Assembly: GCA_044226485.1 (NCBI GenBank)
Contig: JBGAGY010000001.1
Location: 1-64,000 of the forward strand
DNA from: UBA6663 sp044226485
Lineage (GTDB): Bacteria > Chloroflexota > Anaerolineae > Anaerolineales > UBA6663
Direction: 5' to 3'
Length of the DNA: 64,000 nt
This document shows, one piece after another, positions 26,524 through 35,470 of this stretch. The notes beneath the pieces are model-generated. The model did not search any database, was not told the DNA's origin, and worked only from the letters and a program-made list of their open reading frames with translations. The translations under genes and the position numbers were made by a program. How positions within the stretch are numbered: position 1 is the stretch's first letter; the number at the start of each line of letters is the position of its first letter.

Positions 26524-28419
26524 TTACTGTTGAGTGAGCCCGACGACCCAGGCGATGAAGTTGTCGGTCGAGTTGCCGGTGCGCTCCGCCAGGGTGTGGC
26601 CCTGCGCCCAGACTGTCGTGAAGTCGACCACGTTGACCCCTGTGTAGTTCTGCAGGGCAAGCGCGAGATTGATCTCCACGGTGTTGGCCGTGTCGCCTTG
26701 AGCGATGCCGGTGTTGATCCGCCAGTTGGGCGCGACCGTCGAGGTCTGATATCCCTCGTAGGAGGACACCAGGTAGTACATGGGGTTGACCATACTCACG
26801 CGGGTCGAGATCGAGTTACCAAGGCTGTCGAAGGCCTTCAGGTCCGTCGCGTAGGCATCCACGTAAGCGGCGTCCCAGTCAGAGTACGCGGCGTACCTGG
26901 CCTGGTTCTGAGCGAGCAGGTCGGCCAGGACGGCGTCGAAGTGCAGGGAGTCGCTCTCGTCGTTGCCGAAGACGTTGTTCTCGGCCTGGCGTCGGTTCAG
27001 ATCGTCGAACGCTGCCACGCTCTTGCTGGGGTTCTTCTGGCTGTTGACGAAGCCAGCGAGGCTCGTGACGGTGGCTGTGTTCGTCGCCGCATCGTACGTG
27101 ACCCAGGCGCCGTCAGCGTTGAGGGAGTCGATGTAGGCCTGCGCCGTCGCGTAAGTGGTCGACTCGCTGGTCTGCGTGCTGGAGCCGTTGGCGGACGCAT
27201 CCTGCGTGGGCCGATCGCCAGTCGGCGGCGTGCCGCCCGCTGGCAGATCACCGCTCGGAGGCATGCCCCCGGCGGGCATGCCTCCCAGGCCGCCGGCGCT
27301 CGCGGTGTAAGGGAAGGTCGTGTCAGCCAGGAAGTTGTTCAATGAGGTCTCGATCGTGCCGACGACATAGTCGTAGTAGCTGCCGGCCGTGTAGATACCG
27401 GTCGACGAGGTCACGAGCGTCAGTGCGTTGCCGTTCGGGTCGGTGAGCCCGAGCTGGTTGATGTAATCGGCATAGGCCGTCGCCAGGTCATCGGAGAGGG
27501 CCGCCGTGAAGGTGCCATCAGCCCGCGTGCCCGAGGTCGAGTACTGGCCCAGGTTCCATTCGTAGGCTCCGTCGGCCTCATCCAGGCTCGTGATCGGGCA
27601 CCAGGCCATCACGCCGGTCACGACGTCGCTGAGCGCCTGGCCGTCGGCAGCCGTCATCGCCGCGCCGATCGACTCGAGGTACGGGGTGTAAAGCGGGCTG
27701 TCGCCCGAGGCGCCGATGATCGAGCTTTGTGCACCGCCGCCGCTCATGCCGAAGACAAACACGCTGTTGGCGTTGCCGGGCAGCACGTCGGCGTTGTAAC
27801 GCGCGTAGCGGATCGCTGCCTTGAGATCGGTGACGCCCCAGGGCGCGCCGCCGCTATAGGTCAGAGCGCCGCTGGCGTCGTAGCCGTTGTCGCGCCCGCG
27901 CATCCCGGCCGCGACGTAGACGAAGCCCGCCTGCACGTAGCTGGCGACCTCGTTGTAGCTGTAGGCCGTCGGCGCCGCCTGAGCGGAGTAGCCCGGGGTG
28001 TTGACCGGGAAAACGATCGGCGCGGTGGCCGCCGTGAAGCCATTCACGGTCCCGGCATCGTTGACCGTGGCTGTGTAGGTGCCGTCACCGTCGGCGGTGG
28101 CCGTCAGGTAGGCGCCGGGGACGTAGATGCCCAGGGTCTCGTATTCCGTGGTGGCCGGGTTGGTCACATAGGTGACCCCGATCTGCCAGTACACATCATT
28201 GGCTTCGTCATAGTTCCAGGCCGACATGTCGAAGGCCAGGTCGGCGGAGTCGGTCGTTGCGGCTGTCGCGCTCGCAACAGTCGATGTCGTCGACTCCGCG
28301 CTTGTGGCCGCGGGCTGCCCGGCTGTCGCAGCCGATGGGGCAGACGTGGCCGACGCGCAGCCGGTCACCACAGTAAGCGGGAGCGCTATCAGCGCTTGGA
28401 AGAGGGCTTTTCGTTTCAT
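26524..28419 (-). CDS. Secreted lipoprotein, tannase-like alpha/beta hydrolase
   Basis: 631 residues. A signal peptide with lipobox (LPLTVVTGC, acylated Cys near 20) is followed by an Ala/Thr/Ser-rich linker to about residue 60. The hydrolase domain has a nucleophile motif GMSGGGAQS near residue 230 after GVTDLKAAIRYARYNADVLPG, typical of bacterial tannase and feruloyl esterase-like proteins. A Pro/Gly-rich insert (GGMPAGGMPPSGDLPAGG) sits near residue 390. The histidine of the triad is probably the one in WAQGHTLAERTG. AGGAG precedes the ATG at 28419. It would cleave ester bonds of plant phenolic compounds outside the cell; the exact substrate is not predictable. Confidence 0.8.
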   Translation of the reverse strand: MKRKALFQALIALPLTVVTGCASATSAPSAATAGQPAATSAESTTSTVASATAATTDSADLAFDMSAWNYDEANDVYWQIGVTYVTNPATTEYETLGIYVPGAYLTATADGDGTYTATVNDAGTVNGFTAATAPIVFPVNTPGYSAQAAPTAYSYNEVASYVQAGFVYVAAGMRGRDNGYDASGALTYSGGAPWGVTDLKAAIRYARYNADVLPGNANSVFVFGMSGGGAQSSIIGASGDSPLYTPYLESIGAAMTAADGQALSDVVTGVMAWCPITSLDEADGAYEWNLGQYSTSGTRADGTFTAALSDDLATAYADYINQLGLTDPNGNALTLVTSSTGIYTAGSYYDYVVGTIETSLNNFLADTTFPYTASAGGLGGMPAGGMPPSGDLPAGGTPPTGDRPTQDASANGSSTQTSESTTYATAQAYIDSLNADGAWVTYDAATNTATVTSLAGFVNSQKNPSKSVAAFDDLNRRQAENNVFGNDESDSLHFDAVLADLLAQNQARYAAYSDWDAAYVDAYATDLKAFDSLGNSISTRVSMVNPMYYLVSSYEGYQTSTVAPNWRINTGIAQGDTANTVEINLALALQNYTGVNVVDFTTVWAQGHTLAERTGNSTDNFIAWVVGLTQQ

Positions 28420-28626
28420 GGAGCTTCTCCTAAGACAGTGGAAGTGGTTCACTCGTGCTCGAACCCACTCACTATGGGAGTCGCCCCTAAAGATCAGGTC
28501 TATCCGTGGTTCAGATCTTCTATATGAACGCTTGCCAATCGCAGTTGGATCGGCTGTCGAGCCTGTGAGGCGACTTGCCGTGCGACGGGCTCCCGACACA
28601 TGCCGGTTGACTACGGTTATCTGCAG

Positions 28627-28974
28627 CTATCGCGGCGAAGTCACAGCCGCCCAGCCGCTCAAGATCCCGACGCCGGCTCCGACGATCAGGTCGTTCCACA
28701 GGCCCGCTGTGACGGCCGGTAGCCGCAAGATCAGGGCGCTGACGATCAGCCACAGGCCCGCGACACTGGCGATCGCCTGCCATCGCCTCGCCGAGCGCGC
28801 ATCGCCCGTCCGCGCCGCCTGCCCCCCGACGACGATCCAGATCAGGCCGACACCGATGTGGTTCCAGACGAAGATCGGCACGTCACCGAAGCCGGGAACA
28901 AACAGCGCCAGGACGTCGCCGGCCTCCCAGAGGCCGAGCAGCGCGATGACCCTACCGATCCCCTTCATTCGCAT
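28627..28974 (-). CDS. Small SPW-type membrane protein
   Basis: 115 residues with four hydrophobic helices. The second half (AGLWLIVSALILRLPAV followed by GLWNDLIVGAGVGI) matches the pattern of SPW-repeat membrane proteins, and VWNHIGVGLIWIVVG is a more divergent first copy. Function of this family is unknown. Start could be the ATG at 28974 or 28968. It is transcribed toward the tannase-like gene with 207 bases between, in which I see no gene. Confidence 0.65.
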   Translation of the reverse strand: MRMKGIGRVIALLGLWEAGDVLALFVPGFGDVPIFVWNHIGVGLIWIVVGGQAARTGDARSARRWQAIASVAGLWLIVSALILRLPAVTAGLWNDLIVGAGVGILSGWAAVTSPR

Positions 28975-29115
28975 GTCGTCGTTTGCCGGGACTTTCGCCC
29001 AAAAGTCTGGCAGAATCGTATCAACTTGTGAGTGGCTGCGGTGAAGGGCTGAGCCCTGGCCACAACCTCTCATCATCAATCCGCAACCGCCCTACCCGCT
29101 CAAAGAGACCCTTGC

Positions 29116-29952
29116 ATGATCCCGCTCGCTCGCTACGCCAGTTGGCCCGACACTCTCGACGCTCAAGCCCGGACGTATCTTGCCGAAGACGAGCTCAAGG
29201 CCTATTTGGCCATCCCTGAGCCCGAGCGCCTCGAGCAGTTGAAGGCGCTTCTGGAGGCGCCCATCGCGCGCTTCACGTCGGTCAACGATGTCTTCTTCAG
29301 GGCACGCTGGGCCGACGTGCTCCGAAGGGTGCATCCGGCTCGCGGCGCCGTCTTGCTGGAGATCGCCTCAGGGGACGCTGACATGATCCCGCAGGTGATG
29401 GCGCGTGAAGATCCACACAGCCGCTACATCACAGCGAACGCCAACCGGCTTCTGACGGCGAGCCTGCGTGGGAAGGTCAAGGATCTACCGCTCGAGATCG
29501 AGGTCATCGAAGACGACGCCGCGGCGATCGACCGCCACCTTGCGGCCGAGAGCGTCGACGTCGTGGCCTTTCAACACGGCGTCAACGATGTTCTGCAGGC
29601 CATCCTGTGCGATCGCGAGGGCGTCGACACGATCGAGTCAGACTGGATGGACACGCTTCCCACCATGATCGACATCGTTCGGCGCGAGATCGACCAGAAC
29701 ACGTTCGAAGCCCACGTCAGGCCGCCGTTTCTGGCTTTGCTCCAAACGCTCCTCGCGGTGCTTAAGCGGGGCGGCGTGGTCGTGATGAACCACTACATGT
29801 TCCAGCTGGATCTGGATTGGGGCTACCCGCCGGCCTTGTGGGAGGATCTGATCCCCATCGTGCGCAAATGGGTCAGAGCCCTTCCGGAGGTCCGGGAGAT
29901 CACGTTCGAAGGCTTCGATCAACAGTGGTGGCTGTTCCTGGCAAAGGGCTAG
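29116..29952 (+). CDS. Methyltransferase-like protein (class I SAM fold, uncertain)
   Basis: 278 residues, cytoplasmic. After a helical N-terminal part, VLLEIASGDADMIPQV near residue 76 resembles the SAM-binding glycine loop, EVIEDDAAA near 132 could be motif II/III, and LKRGGVVVMNHYMFQLD near 215 resembles the strand after motif IV. The motifs are degenerate (ASGDAD rather than GxGxG), so cofactor binding is not certain. It stands alone between two promoters. I cannot name a substrate. Confidence 0.6.
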   Translation: MIPLARYASWPDTLDAQARTYLAEDELKAYLAIPEPERLEQLKALLEAPIARFTSVNDVFFRARWADVLRRVHPARGAVLLEIASGDADMIPQVMAREDPHSRYITANANRLLTASLRGKVKDLPLEIEVIEDDAAAIDRHLAAESVDVVAFQHGVNDVLQAILCDREGVDTIESDWMDTLPTMIDIVRREIDQNTFEAHVRPPFLALLQTLLAVLKRGGVVVMNHYMFQLDLDWGYPPALWEDLIPIVRKWVRALPEVREITFEGFDQQWWLFLAKG

Positions 29953-30011
29953 ACGACCGGACAGCCCACGCCCAGAGCGCAGCTGGCTGCTTGCGCGTGG
30001 CTGTGCCCTGC

Positions 30012-30041
30012 TTGACGCTCACGCCTCGTCGTCGATATAAT
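30012..30041 (+). promoter_or_regulatory. Sigma-70-type promoter of prfC
   Basis: TTGACG at 30012-30017 and TATAAT at 30036-30041 with an 18-base spacer. Transcription would start near 30048 and leave a leader of about 205 bases before prfC. Confidence 0.75.
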
Positions 30042-30134
30042 GAAGGTTCTGTCTGGTGTCCCTGGGTGTCGCCGTGCCTATCAGGGTGCCGCGCCCATCA
30101 GGGTCATCGTTCGGTTACTGCTTCTGGTGGTGTC

Positions 30135-30179
30135 ATGAGCGCTTTGAAGATGACGGATCACGCAGGGCAAAGAGGTTAG
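30135..30179 (+). other. Possible 14-codon leader peptide and hairpin before prfC
   Basis: The prfC leader holds an ATG-initiated 14-codon frame (MSALKMTDHAGQRG, stop TAG) followed at 30181-30196 by the hairpin TCGGGT-CTCG-ACCCGA. A translated upstream frame ending at a stop codon could sense termination efficiency for a release factor gene, but this is only a position-based idea. Confidence 0.3.
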
Positions 30180-30254
30180 GTCGGGTCTCGACCCGATCCG
30201 ACGACTCGTCGTGATGTCGCGTCTTGGCCGCTTTTCCATCAGAGGTAACTTGCA

Positions 30255-31901
30255 GTGATCGCCCCCATCGCCGAATCCGAAATCAAGATCCTTGAACAAG
30301 AGGTCGCCCGCCGGCGCACCTTTGCGATCATTTCGCACCCAGACGCTGGCAAGACCACGCTGACCGAGAAGCTGTTGCTGTACGCCGGGGCCGTCAATCA
30401 GGCCGGGTCGGTGCGCGCCCGCAAGAATCAGCGCGCCGCGACGTCCGACTGGATGGCGATGGAGCAGCAACGCGGCATCTCGATCACATCGACGACGCTG
30501 CAGTTCGAGTTTGGCGGTTGCGCCTTCAACCTCCTCGACACGCCCGGGCACCGCGATTTCAGCGAAGACACCTATCGCACGCTGATGGCCGCGGACAGCG
30601 CGGTGATGGTCCTCGACAGCGCCAAAGGCATCGAGTCGCAGACCCGTAAGCTCTTCGAAGTCTGTCGACAGCGCAACCTGCCGATCCTGACGTTCATCAA
30701 CAAACTCGACCACGTCGGTCGTGACCCGCTCGAGCTGCTGGACGAAATCGAAAGGCTGCTCGATCTGCGCGTCTCACCGCTCAACTGGCCGATCGGGAGC
30801 GCCGAGGCCTTCCAGGGCGTGTTCGACCTGCGCGCCAATCAGGTCTTGCTGTTCGAGCGCAGCGCTCACGGCCAGCGCCGCGCGCCCGTGCAGGTCTCCG
30901 ATCTCTCCGATCCGCGCGTGGCCGAGACGATCGGCGAGCGCGCGCACGGCAAGTTGTGCGAAGACGTCGAGTTGCTCGCGGGCGCCGGCGCTCCCTACGA
31001 TCACGAGAGCTTCCTGGCCGGCACCCTGACACCCGTGTTCTTCGGCAGCGCGCTGAACAACTTCGGCGTTCAGCCGTTTCTCGACGCGCTGGTGGCCCTG
31101 GCGCCCTCGCCCCGCCCGCGTGAGAGTGATCGCGGGCCGATCTCGCCGACTACGCCGGCCTTCAGCGGGATCGTGTTCAAGATCCAGGCCAACATGGATC
31201 CGCGCCATCGCGACACGATGGCCTTCCTGCGCGTCTGCTCGGGTCGTTTCGAGAAAGACATGATGGTCAACCACGCCAGGCTCGGGCGCCCGGTTCGCAT
31301 GAGCCGGCCGCATCGCCTGTTCGCGCGCGATCGCGAGACGGTCGAGGTGGCCTACCCCGGCGACGTGGTCGGCTTCAGCAATCCAGGTGTGTTTCGCATC
31401 GGCGACACGGTCAGCGCGGGCGAGCCTTTCTCGTATGCACCGATCCCGTCGTTTCATCCGGAGTGTTTCGCGATCCTGCGGAACATCACGATCGAGAAGC
31501 ACAAGCAGTTCAACAAGGGCCTCGACCAGCTGCGCGAAGAAGGCGTGACCCAGATCCTGTACGCCGTCGACCAGTTTCGACGCGAACCGATCTTGTGCGC
31601 GGTCGGCGAGCTGCAGTTCGAGGTCGTGGTCTCCCGCCTGGCGACCGAATACGGCGCTGAGGCGGCGCTCGAACGCCTGCCCCACTCTGACGCCCGCTGG
31701 CTGCGGGGCTCGGCGGCTGACATTGAATCGATGTACATGCCGCTCCAGTGCTTTCGCGCAAGAGACCAGGACGGCCGTGACGTCGTCTTGTTTGCCTCGA
31801 TGGCGAGCCTGAAATACGCCATCGAAAAGAACCCGCGCCTTGAATTCCTGACACTCACCGAGCTGAACGAATCGACCGTTCGCGCCGGCGCGTCAACTTG
31901 A
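30255..31901 (+). CDS. prfC: Peptide chain release factor 3
   Basis: 548 residues. The GTPase domain has G1 SHPDAGKTT, switch I in ATSDWMAMEQQRGISITS, G3 DTPGHRDFSEDTYR and G4 NKLD, followed by domain II and the RF3 C-terminal domain. RF3 uses GTP to remove RF1/RF2 from ribosomes after peptide release. DFSEDTYR and the MEQQRGIS pattern distinguish RF3 from EF-G. It starts with GTG, with AGAGG 9 bases upstream. It is a single-gene transcript between a clear promoter and a clear terminator. Confidence 0.96.
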   Translation: MIAPIAESEIKILEQEVARRRTFAIISHPDAGKTTLTEKLLLYAGAVNQAGSVRARKNQRAATSDWMAMEQQRGISITSTTLQFEFGGCAFNLLDTPGHRDFSEDTYRTLMAADSAVMVLDSAKGIESQTRKLFEVCRQRNLPILTFINKLDHVGRDPLELLDEIERLLDLRVSPLNWPIGSAEAFQGVFDLRANQVLLFERSAHGQRRAPVQVSDLSDPRVAETIGERAHGKLCEDVELLAGAGAPYDHESFLAGTLTPVFFGSALNNFGVQPFLDALVALAPSPRPRESDRGPISPTTPAFSGIVFKIQANMDPRHRDTMAFLRVCSGRFEKDMMVNHARLGRPVRMSRPHRLFARDRETVEVAYPGDVVGFSNPGVFRIGDTVSAGEPFSYAPIPSFHPECFAILRNITIEKHKQFNKGLDQLREEGVTQILYAVDQFRREPILCAVGELQFEVVVSRLATEYGAEAALERLPHSDARWLRGSAADIESMYMPLQCFRARDQDGRDVVLFASMASLKYAIEKNPRLEFLTLTELNESTVRAGAST

Positions 31902-31931
31902 CGCGGTGCAGGCGTTGCGGATCGGACCGAC

Positions 31932-31970
31932 AGAAAGGGCCGTGATCGAAACCGATCACGGCCCTTTTCT
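31932..31970 (+). terminator. Intrinsic terminator after prfC
   Basis: Stem AAAGGGCCGTGATCG with its complement around a 4-base loop, followed by TTTTCT. It is nearly symmetric, so it could also act on the other strand. The remaining 31971-32226 has no gene that I can see. Confidence 0.85.
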
Positions 31971-32170
31971 CGTCCTGAAAGCCGCCGATTCATGGAGGCT
32001 CGCCGATCGCCTCACGGGGGTGCGCACTGAAGCGCGATCCGGCGCCGCTCGACCGGAATTAACCTCGACGGCCGTGAGTTCGCCGGTTCGCGCGGCAGAC
32101 CGCCGGCGTCGGCCACCGCCGTCCGTCCGGCCGGCAATCGCGTTCGGTCAGCCATCCGAACATGCTCAGC

Positions 32171-32195
32171 CGGCATCGTTATGCGTTATGATCAT
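32171..32195. promoter_or_regulatory. Possible metal-oxyanion operator before tupA
   Basis: The sequence ATCGTTATGCGTTATGAT near 32175-32192 contains two CGTTATG repeats and a TATGAT -10-like element. ModE-type regulators bind AT-rich CGTTAT-containing sites, and a ModE-type gene is encoded at 41259. The match is loose. Confidence 0.3.
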
Positions 32196-32226
32196 AGCCA
32201 CCACGTCACTTTCTAGGGGAATAGAG

Positions 32227-33333
32227 ATGATGAAAGCAATCACCACCTTTGGGCGTTGGCTCAGCCTGGCGGCATTGTTGACAGCCTGCAGCGCGCCGAC
32301 GGCCGCCCCCACCGCGAGTCAGCCGACAGCGACAGCAGCGGTCATCGCCGCCACGGCCACTGAGGCCCAGGCGGCCGCCACGGCGACGACTGCGCCGACG
32401 GCCGAGGCCACTGCGACGACCGAGGCGACCGAGACGACGGTGCCCGCCACCGCCACAAGCGCTGCCACCCTGGCCGCGACTGAGACGACGGCGCCCACCG
32501 AAACGGCCGCGCCGACGGAGACCGTCGCCGTCGTGCCCTCGCCCGCCGGGCCGCGCGGCACCCTGATCCTGGCGACCACCACCAGCACCGCCGATTCCGG
32601 CCTGCTGGCCGCCATCCTGCCGTACTTCGAAGCCCGCGACAACCTCGACGTGAAGGTCATCGCGGTCGGCACGGGCCAGGCCCTGGCCATCGGCGCCAAG
32701 GGCGACGCCGACGTCGTCCTGGTGCATGCCCGCTCCCAGGAAGACAAGTTCGTGGCCGACGGCTTCGGCATCGACCGCCGCGACGTGATGTACAACGACT
32801 TCGTCATCGTCGGGCCGGCCAGCGACCCGGCCGGCATCAAGGACCTGCCGAAAGCGAAGGACGCGTTCGCTAAGATCGCGGCCGCCGGAGCGCCGTTCGC
32901 CTCGCGCGGTGACGGATCGGGAACCCACACGAAAGAAAAGAGCCTGTGGACGTCAGCCGCCGTCACGCCGACCAGCGGGTCAAACGGCTACGTCGCCCTG
33001 GGTCAGGGCATGGGCGAAACCCTCAACTACGCCAACGAGACCGGTTCATACACGCTGACCGATCGCGGCACCTGGCTGGCGCGACAGGGCGGCCTCACGA
33101 ACCTGGTGCTGCTGGTGGGTGGGACGTCAGTGAAGACCAATCCCGACCCGAGCCTGTACAACCCGTACGGTGTGATCGCCGTCAACCCCGCCAAGTTCCC
33201 GAAGGTCAACTACAAAGAGGCGTCGCTCTTCATCGAGTGGATCACGTCGCTGTCGATTCAACGACGCATCTACGAGTTCGGCCGCGACCTGTACGGCCAG
33301 TCGCTGTTCTACCCGGTGGCGCAAACGCCGTAA
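32227..33333 (+). CDS. tupA: Tungstate ABC transporter substrate-binding lipoprotein
   Basis: 368 residues. Lipoprotein signal (LSLAALLTAC, acylated Cys near 19), then a long Ala/Thr/Glu-Pro low-complexity linker to about residue 110. The binding domain opens with LILATTTSTADSGLL and contains ASRGDGSGTHTKE, both diagnostic of TupA/WtpA-like tungstate-binding proteins. It captures tungstate outside the cell for TupBC. AGGGG lies upstream of the ATG at 32227; a second ATG follows immediately. The tungsten specificity is supported by the AOR and maturase genes downstream. Confidence 0.93.
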   Translation: MMKAITTFGRWLSLAALLTACSAPTAAPTASQPTATAAVIAATATEAQAAATATTAPTAEATATTEATETTVPATATSAATLAATETTAPTETAAPTETVAVVPSPAGPRGTLILATTTSTADSGLLAAILPYFEARDNLDVKVIAVGTGQALAIGAKGDADVVLVHARSQEDKFVADGFGIDRRDVMYNDFVIVGPASDPAGIKDLPKAKDAFAKIAAAGAPFASRGDGSGTHTKEKSLWTSAAVTPTSGSNGYVALGQGMGETLNYANETGSYTLTDRGTWLARQGGLTNLVLLVGGTSVKTNPDPSLYNPYGVIAVNPAKFPKVNYKEASLFIEWITSLSIQRRIYEFGRDLYGQSLFYPVAQTP

Positions 33334-33341
33334 TTCGAGTG

Positions 33342-33393
33342 GCGAAGAGCGAGGAGCGATCGCTGTCACGCTCTTCGCTCCTCGCTGCTTCGC
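33342..33393. repeat. Imperfect palindromic repeat between tupA and tupB
   Basis: GCGAAGAGCGAGGAGCGA at 33342-33359 pairs with TCGCTCCTCGCTGCTTCGC at 33375-33393 with a single bulge. It fills the 67-base gap between two operon genes and may lower expression of the downstream permease or protect the tupA message. Confidence 0.6.
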
Positions 33394-33400
33394 TTCTCGC

Positions 33401-34054
33401 ATGATCGACACGTTTCTTCCCGTCGTCGCGCTTTCCTTGACGGTCTCGGGGATCGCACTGGCGATCGCCAGCGTGTTCGGCTTTCCATTGGGCGCCTGGT
33501 TGGCGTTGGCCAGGGTGCCGGGCAAGCGCATCATTGAAGCCCTGATTTACACGGGCATGGCCTTCCCGCCGGTGGTGGTGGGCCTGGCCGTGTACCTGCT
33601 GCTTTCACGCAGCGGGCCGCTCGGCGACCTGGGCTGGTTGTTCACGACCCGGGCCATGATCGTCGCGCAGGTCATCATCGCCTTCCCGATGGTGGCCGGG
33701 CTGACCCAGACAGCGATCGAGGGCCTCGACCCGGCGCTGCGCGTCCAGCTGAGGGCGCTGGGTGCCTCACCGACTCAGATCATGATGACGTTGCTGGCCG
33801 AAGCACGCGCCGGCGTGCTGTCGGCCCTGATCGCGGCCTTCGGCAGCATCATCTCCGAGGTGGGCGCCGTCATGTTGGTCGGCGGCAACATCGAAGGCCA
33901 AACCCGGGTGATGACCACGGCCATCGTGCTCGAAACCCGCCAGGGCAACTTCGAGCTCGCGCTGGCGCTCGGCGCGCTCTTGCTCAGCCTGACGTTCCTG
34001 ATCAACTTCGCTGTGATGCGGCTCGGCCAACGGCGGGAGACCGTCGCCAGATGA
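33401..34054 (+). CDS. tupB: Tungstate ABC transporter permease
   Basis: 217 residues, five to six membrane helices, with the ABC permease EAA-type loop around QLRALGASPTQIMMTLLAEAR (about residues 112-132) that contacts the ATPase. SEVGAVMLVGGNI in the second half is typical of TupB/ModB-like permeases. Its stop overlaps the tupC start by 4 bases. Confidence 0.92.
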   Translation: MIDTFLPVVALSLTVSGIALAIASVFGFPLGAWLALARVPGKRIIEALIYTGMAFPPVVVGLAVYLLLSRSGPLGDLGWLFTTRAMIVAQVIIAFPMVAGLTQTAIEGLDPALRVQLRALGASPTQIMMTLLAEARAGVLSALIAAFGSIISEVGAVMLVGGNIEGQTRVMTTAIVLETRQGNFELALALGALLLSLTFLINFAVMRLGQRRETVAR

Positions 34055-34770
34055 ACGCGCTCTACAGCCTGCGCCACGTGCGCCAGCGCTACGGGCCGCG
34101 CACCGTGCTCGACCTCGACTCGCTCGACATCCAGCGCGGCGAGGTGCTGGCGATCGTCGGGCCGAGCGGCGCTGGCAAGTCGACGTTGCTGCGCCTGCTC
34201 AACTTTCTCGAACCGCCCAGCGCCGGGTCGCTGACGTTCGATGGCGCGGCCATCGGCAGCGAACCGCGGCTCGGCGTGCTGCGCCGAGTCACGACGGTCT
34301 TTCAGCGCCCCGTGTTGCTCGACAGGACCGTGCGCGACAACGTCGCGTTCGGCCTGACCCTCCGCGGCCGGTCCGCCGACGGCCAGGTGGCGGCGGCGCT
34401 CGAACAGGTCGGGCTGACGGCGCTCGCCCACACCCAGGCCCGGAAACTCTCAGGCGGCGAGATGCAGCGCGCGGCCCTTGCGCGGGCGCTTGTGATCCAA
34501 CCGGATGTGCTGCTGCTCGATGAGCCGACCGCCAACCTCGATCCCTACAACGTCGGCCTGATCGAACACATCGTCGTCACGGAGAACCGAGAGCGCGGCA
34601 CCACCATCGTCCTGGTGACCCACAACGTCTTCCAGGCCAAACGCCTGGCGCATCGAGTGGGCCTGCTGTGGGACGGCAAACTGGTCGAGCTGGCGACGAC
34701 GCGCGAGTTCTTCGAGGCGCCGAGCGCGCCGCAAGTGGCCGCCTTCCTGCGAGGCGAGTTGGTGTACTGA
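34051..34770 (+). CDS. tupC: Tungstate ABC transporter ATP-binding protein
   Basis: 239 residues: Walker A GPSGAGKST near 38, signature LSGGEMQRAALARAL near 133, Walker B VLLLDEPTANLD near 154 and switch histidine in VTHN near 190. It couples ATP hydrolysis to tungstate import. It is translationally coupled to tupB. Confidence 0.95.
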   Translation: MNALYSLRHVRQRYGPRTVLDLDSLDIQRGEVLAIVGPSGAGKSTLLRLLNFLEPPSAGSLTFDGAAIGSEPRLGVLRRVTTVFQRPVLLDRTVRDNVAFGLTLRGRSADGQVAAALEQVGLTALAHTQARKLSGGEMQRAALARALVIQPDVLLLDEPTANLDPYNVGLIEHIVVTENRERGTTIVLVTHNVFQAKRLAHRVGLLWDGKLVELATTREFFEAPSAPQVAAFLRGELVY

Positions 34771-34784
34771 ACCTGGGCGCCAGT

Positions 34785-34817
34785 CAAAAATAAAGGCGGC
34801 GCCAACCCGGCGCCGCC
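34785..34817 (-). terminator. Intrinsic terminator for the AOR operon
   Basis: GGCGGCGCC-AACCC-GGCGCCGCC at 34795-34817. Read on the minus strand the stem is followed by TTTATTTTTG, a good U-tract, so it ends the minus-strand AOR/MoaD transcript. It may also stop tupC transcription from the other side. Confidence 0.8.
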
Positions 34818-34844
34818 CATGGTGCATATCCCTCGAACAGCAGC

Positions 34845-35102
34845 TCAGCCGCCGCCGCGCATCGTCTGCCTGCGCATGAAAGCGTGGACGGCCTGCACAG
34901 CGGCGTCATCGTCGCCTTCGATGATCAACAGATCGCGGGGGATCGAGAACTTCCCGAGCACGGCCGGATCGAGCGCCACGATCTGGGCGGACCAGCCCTG
35001 CCCGGCCGCGTGGCGCGGATCCGTCAGCGTGCCTCCTGCCGCGACAAGGTACTCGCCCAGACGACCGAGTGGAAGGTTGCGCAACTCGAGTTCGAAGCGC
35101 AT
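34845..35102 (-). CDS. 85-residue protein of unknown function next to MoaD-like gene
   Basis: A small cytoplasmic protein (opening MRFELELRNLPLGRLGEYLV, then a C-terminal helix with RDLLIIEGDDDAAVQAVHAF) that begins 3 bases after the MoaD-like stop. Small partner genes of unknown function beside a MoaD-like gene and a tungsten aldehyde oxidoreductase occur in other bacteria, but I cannot assign a family with certainty. A role in the sulfur-carrier or cofactor step of AOR assembly is an inference from position. Confidence 0.7.
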   Translation of the reverse strand: MRFELELRNLPLGRLGEYLVAAGGTLTDPRHAAGQGWSAQIVALDPAVLGKFSIPRDLLIIEGDDDAAVQAVHAFMRRQTMRGGG

Positions 35103-35105
35103 CGC

Positions 35106-35384
35106 TCAGCCGCCCGCCGACGGCGGCAGCAACACGATCTGATCCGTCTCGCGCACGACTGTCTCAAGCCCATTGAGCCACATGATGTTGCGCCCATGGA
35201 CGAGCACGTGCACCAGGCCGGTCAGCTCTCCCTCGGCGTCGAAGATCTTGGCGCCCAGAGCGGGCTGAACATCCACCACCGTCCGCAGCATCTCGCGCAC
35301 GGTCTGGCCGTCGGAAAACGGGATGGTCAATTCCTTGACGCCGGTTACGTCGCGCAGCGTGGCGAACAGGCGAATGGTCTTCAT
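35106..35384 (-). CDS. MoaD/ThiS-family sulfur carrier protein
   Basis: 92 residues with a ubiquitin-like fold pattern and the C-terminal Gly-Gly (LLPPSAGG) that is adenylated and thiocarboxylated to deliver sulfur to molybdopterin. The N-terminus MKTIRLFATLRDVTG is typical of MoaD. It lies 86 bases after the AOR gene. It probably serves the tungsten-pterin cofactor of that enzyme. Confidence 0.9.
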   Translation of the reverse strand: MKTIRLFATLRDVTGVKELTIPFSDGQTVREMLRTVVDVQPALGAKIFDAEGELTGLVHVLVHGRNIMWLNGLETVVRETDQIVLLPPSAGG

Positions 35385-35400
35385 GTGGCCGTATGATATC

Positions 35401-35459
35401 GCTGAAACGGGATCGCGCGCGGAAGGGCAATGCCCCGCCGCGCGCGATCTTGTTTCGGC
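35401..35459 (-). other. Long hairpin between AOR and MoaD-like genes
   Basis: GATCGCGCGCGG at 35411-35422 pairs perfectly with 35438-35449, and the flanking GCTGAAAC and GTTTCGGC extend the stem with one mismatch. It lies 12 bases after the AOR stop and probably reduces or separates expression of the small downstream genes relative to the enzyme. Confidence 0.6.
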
Positions 35460-35470
35460 AGATCAAAACC

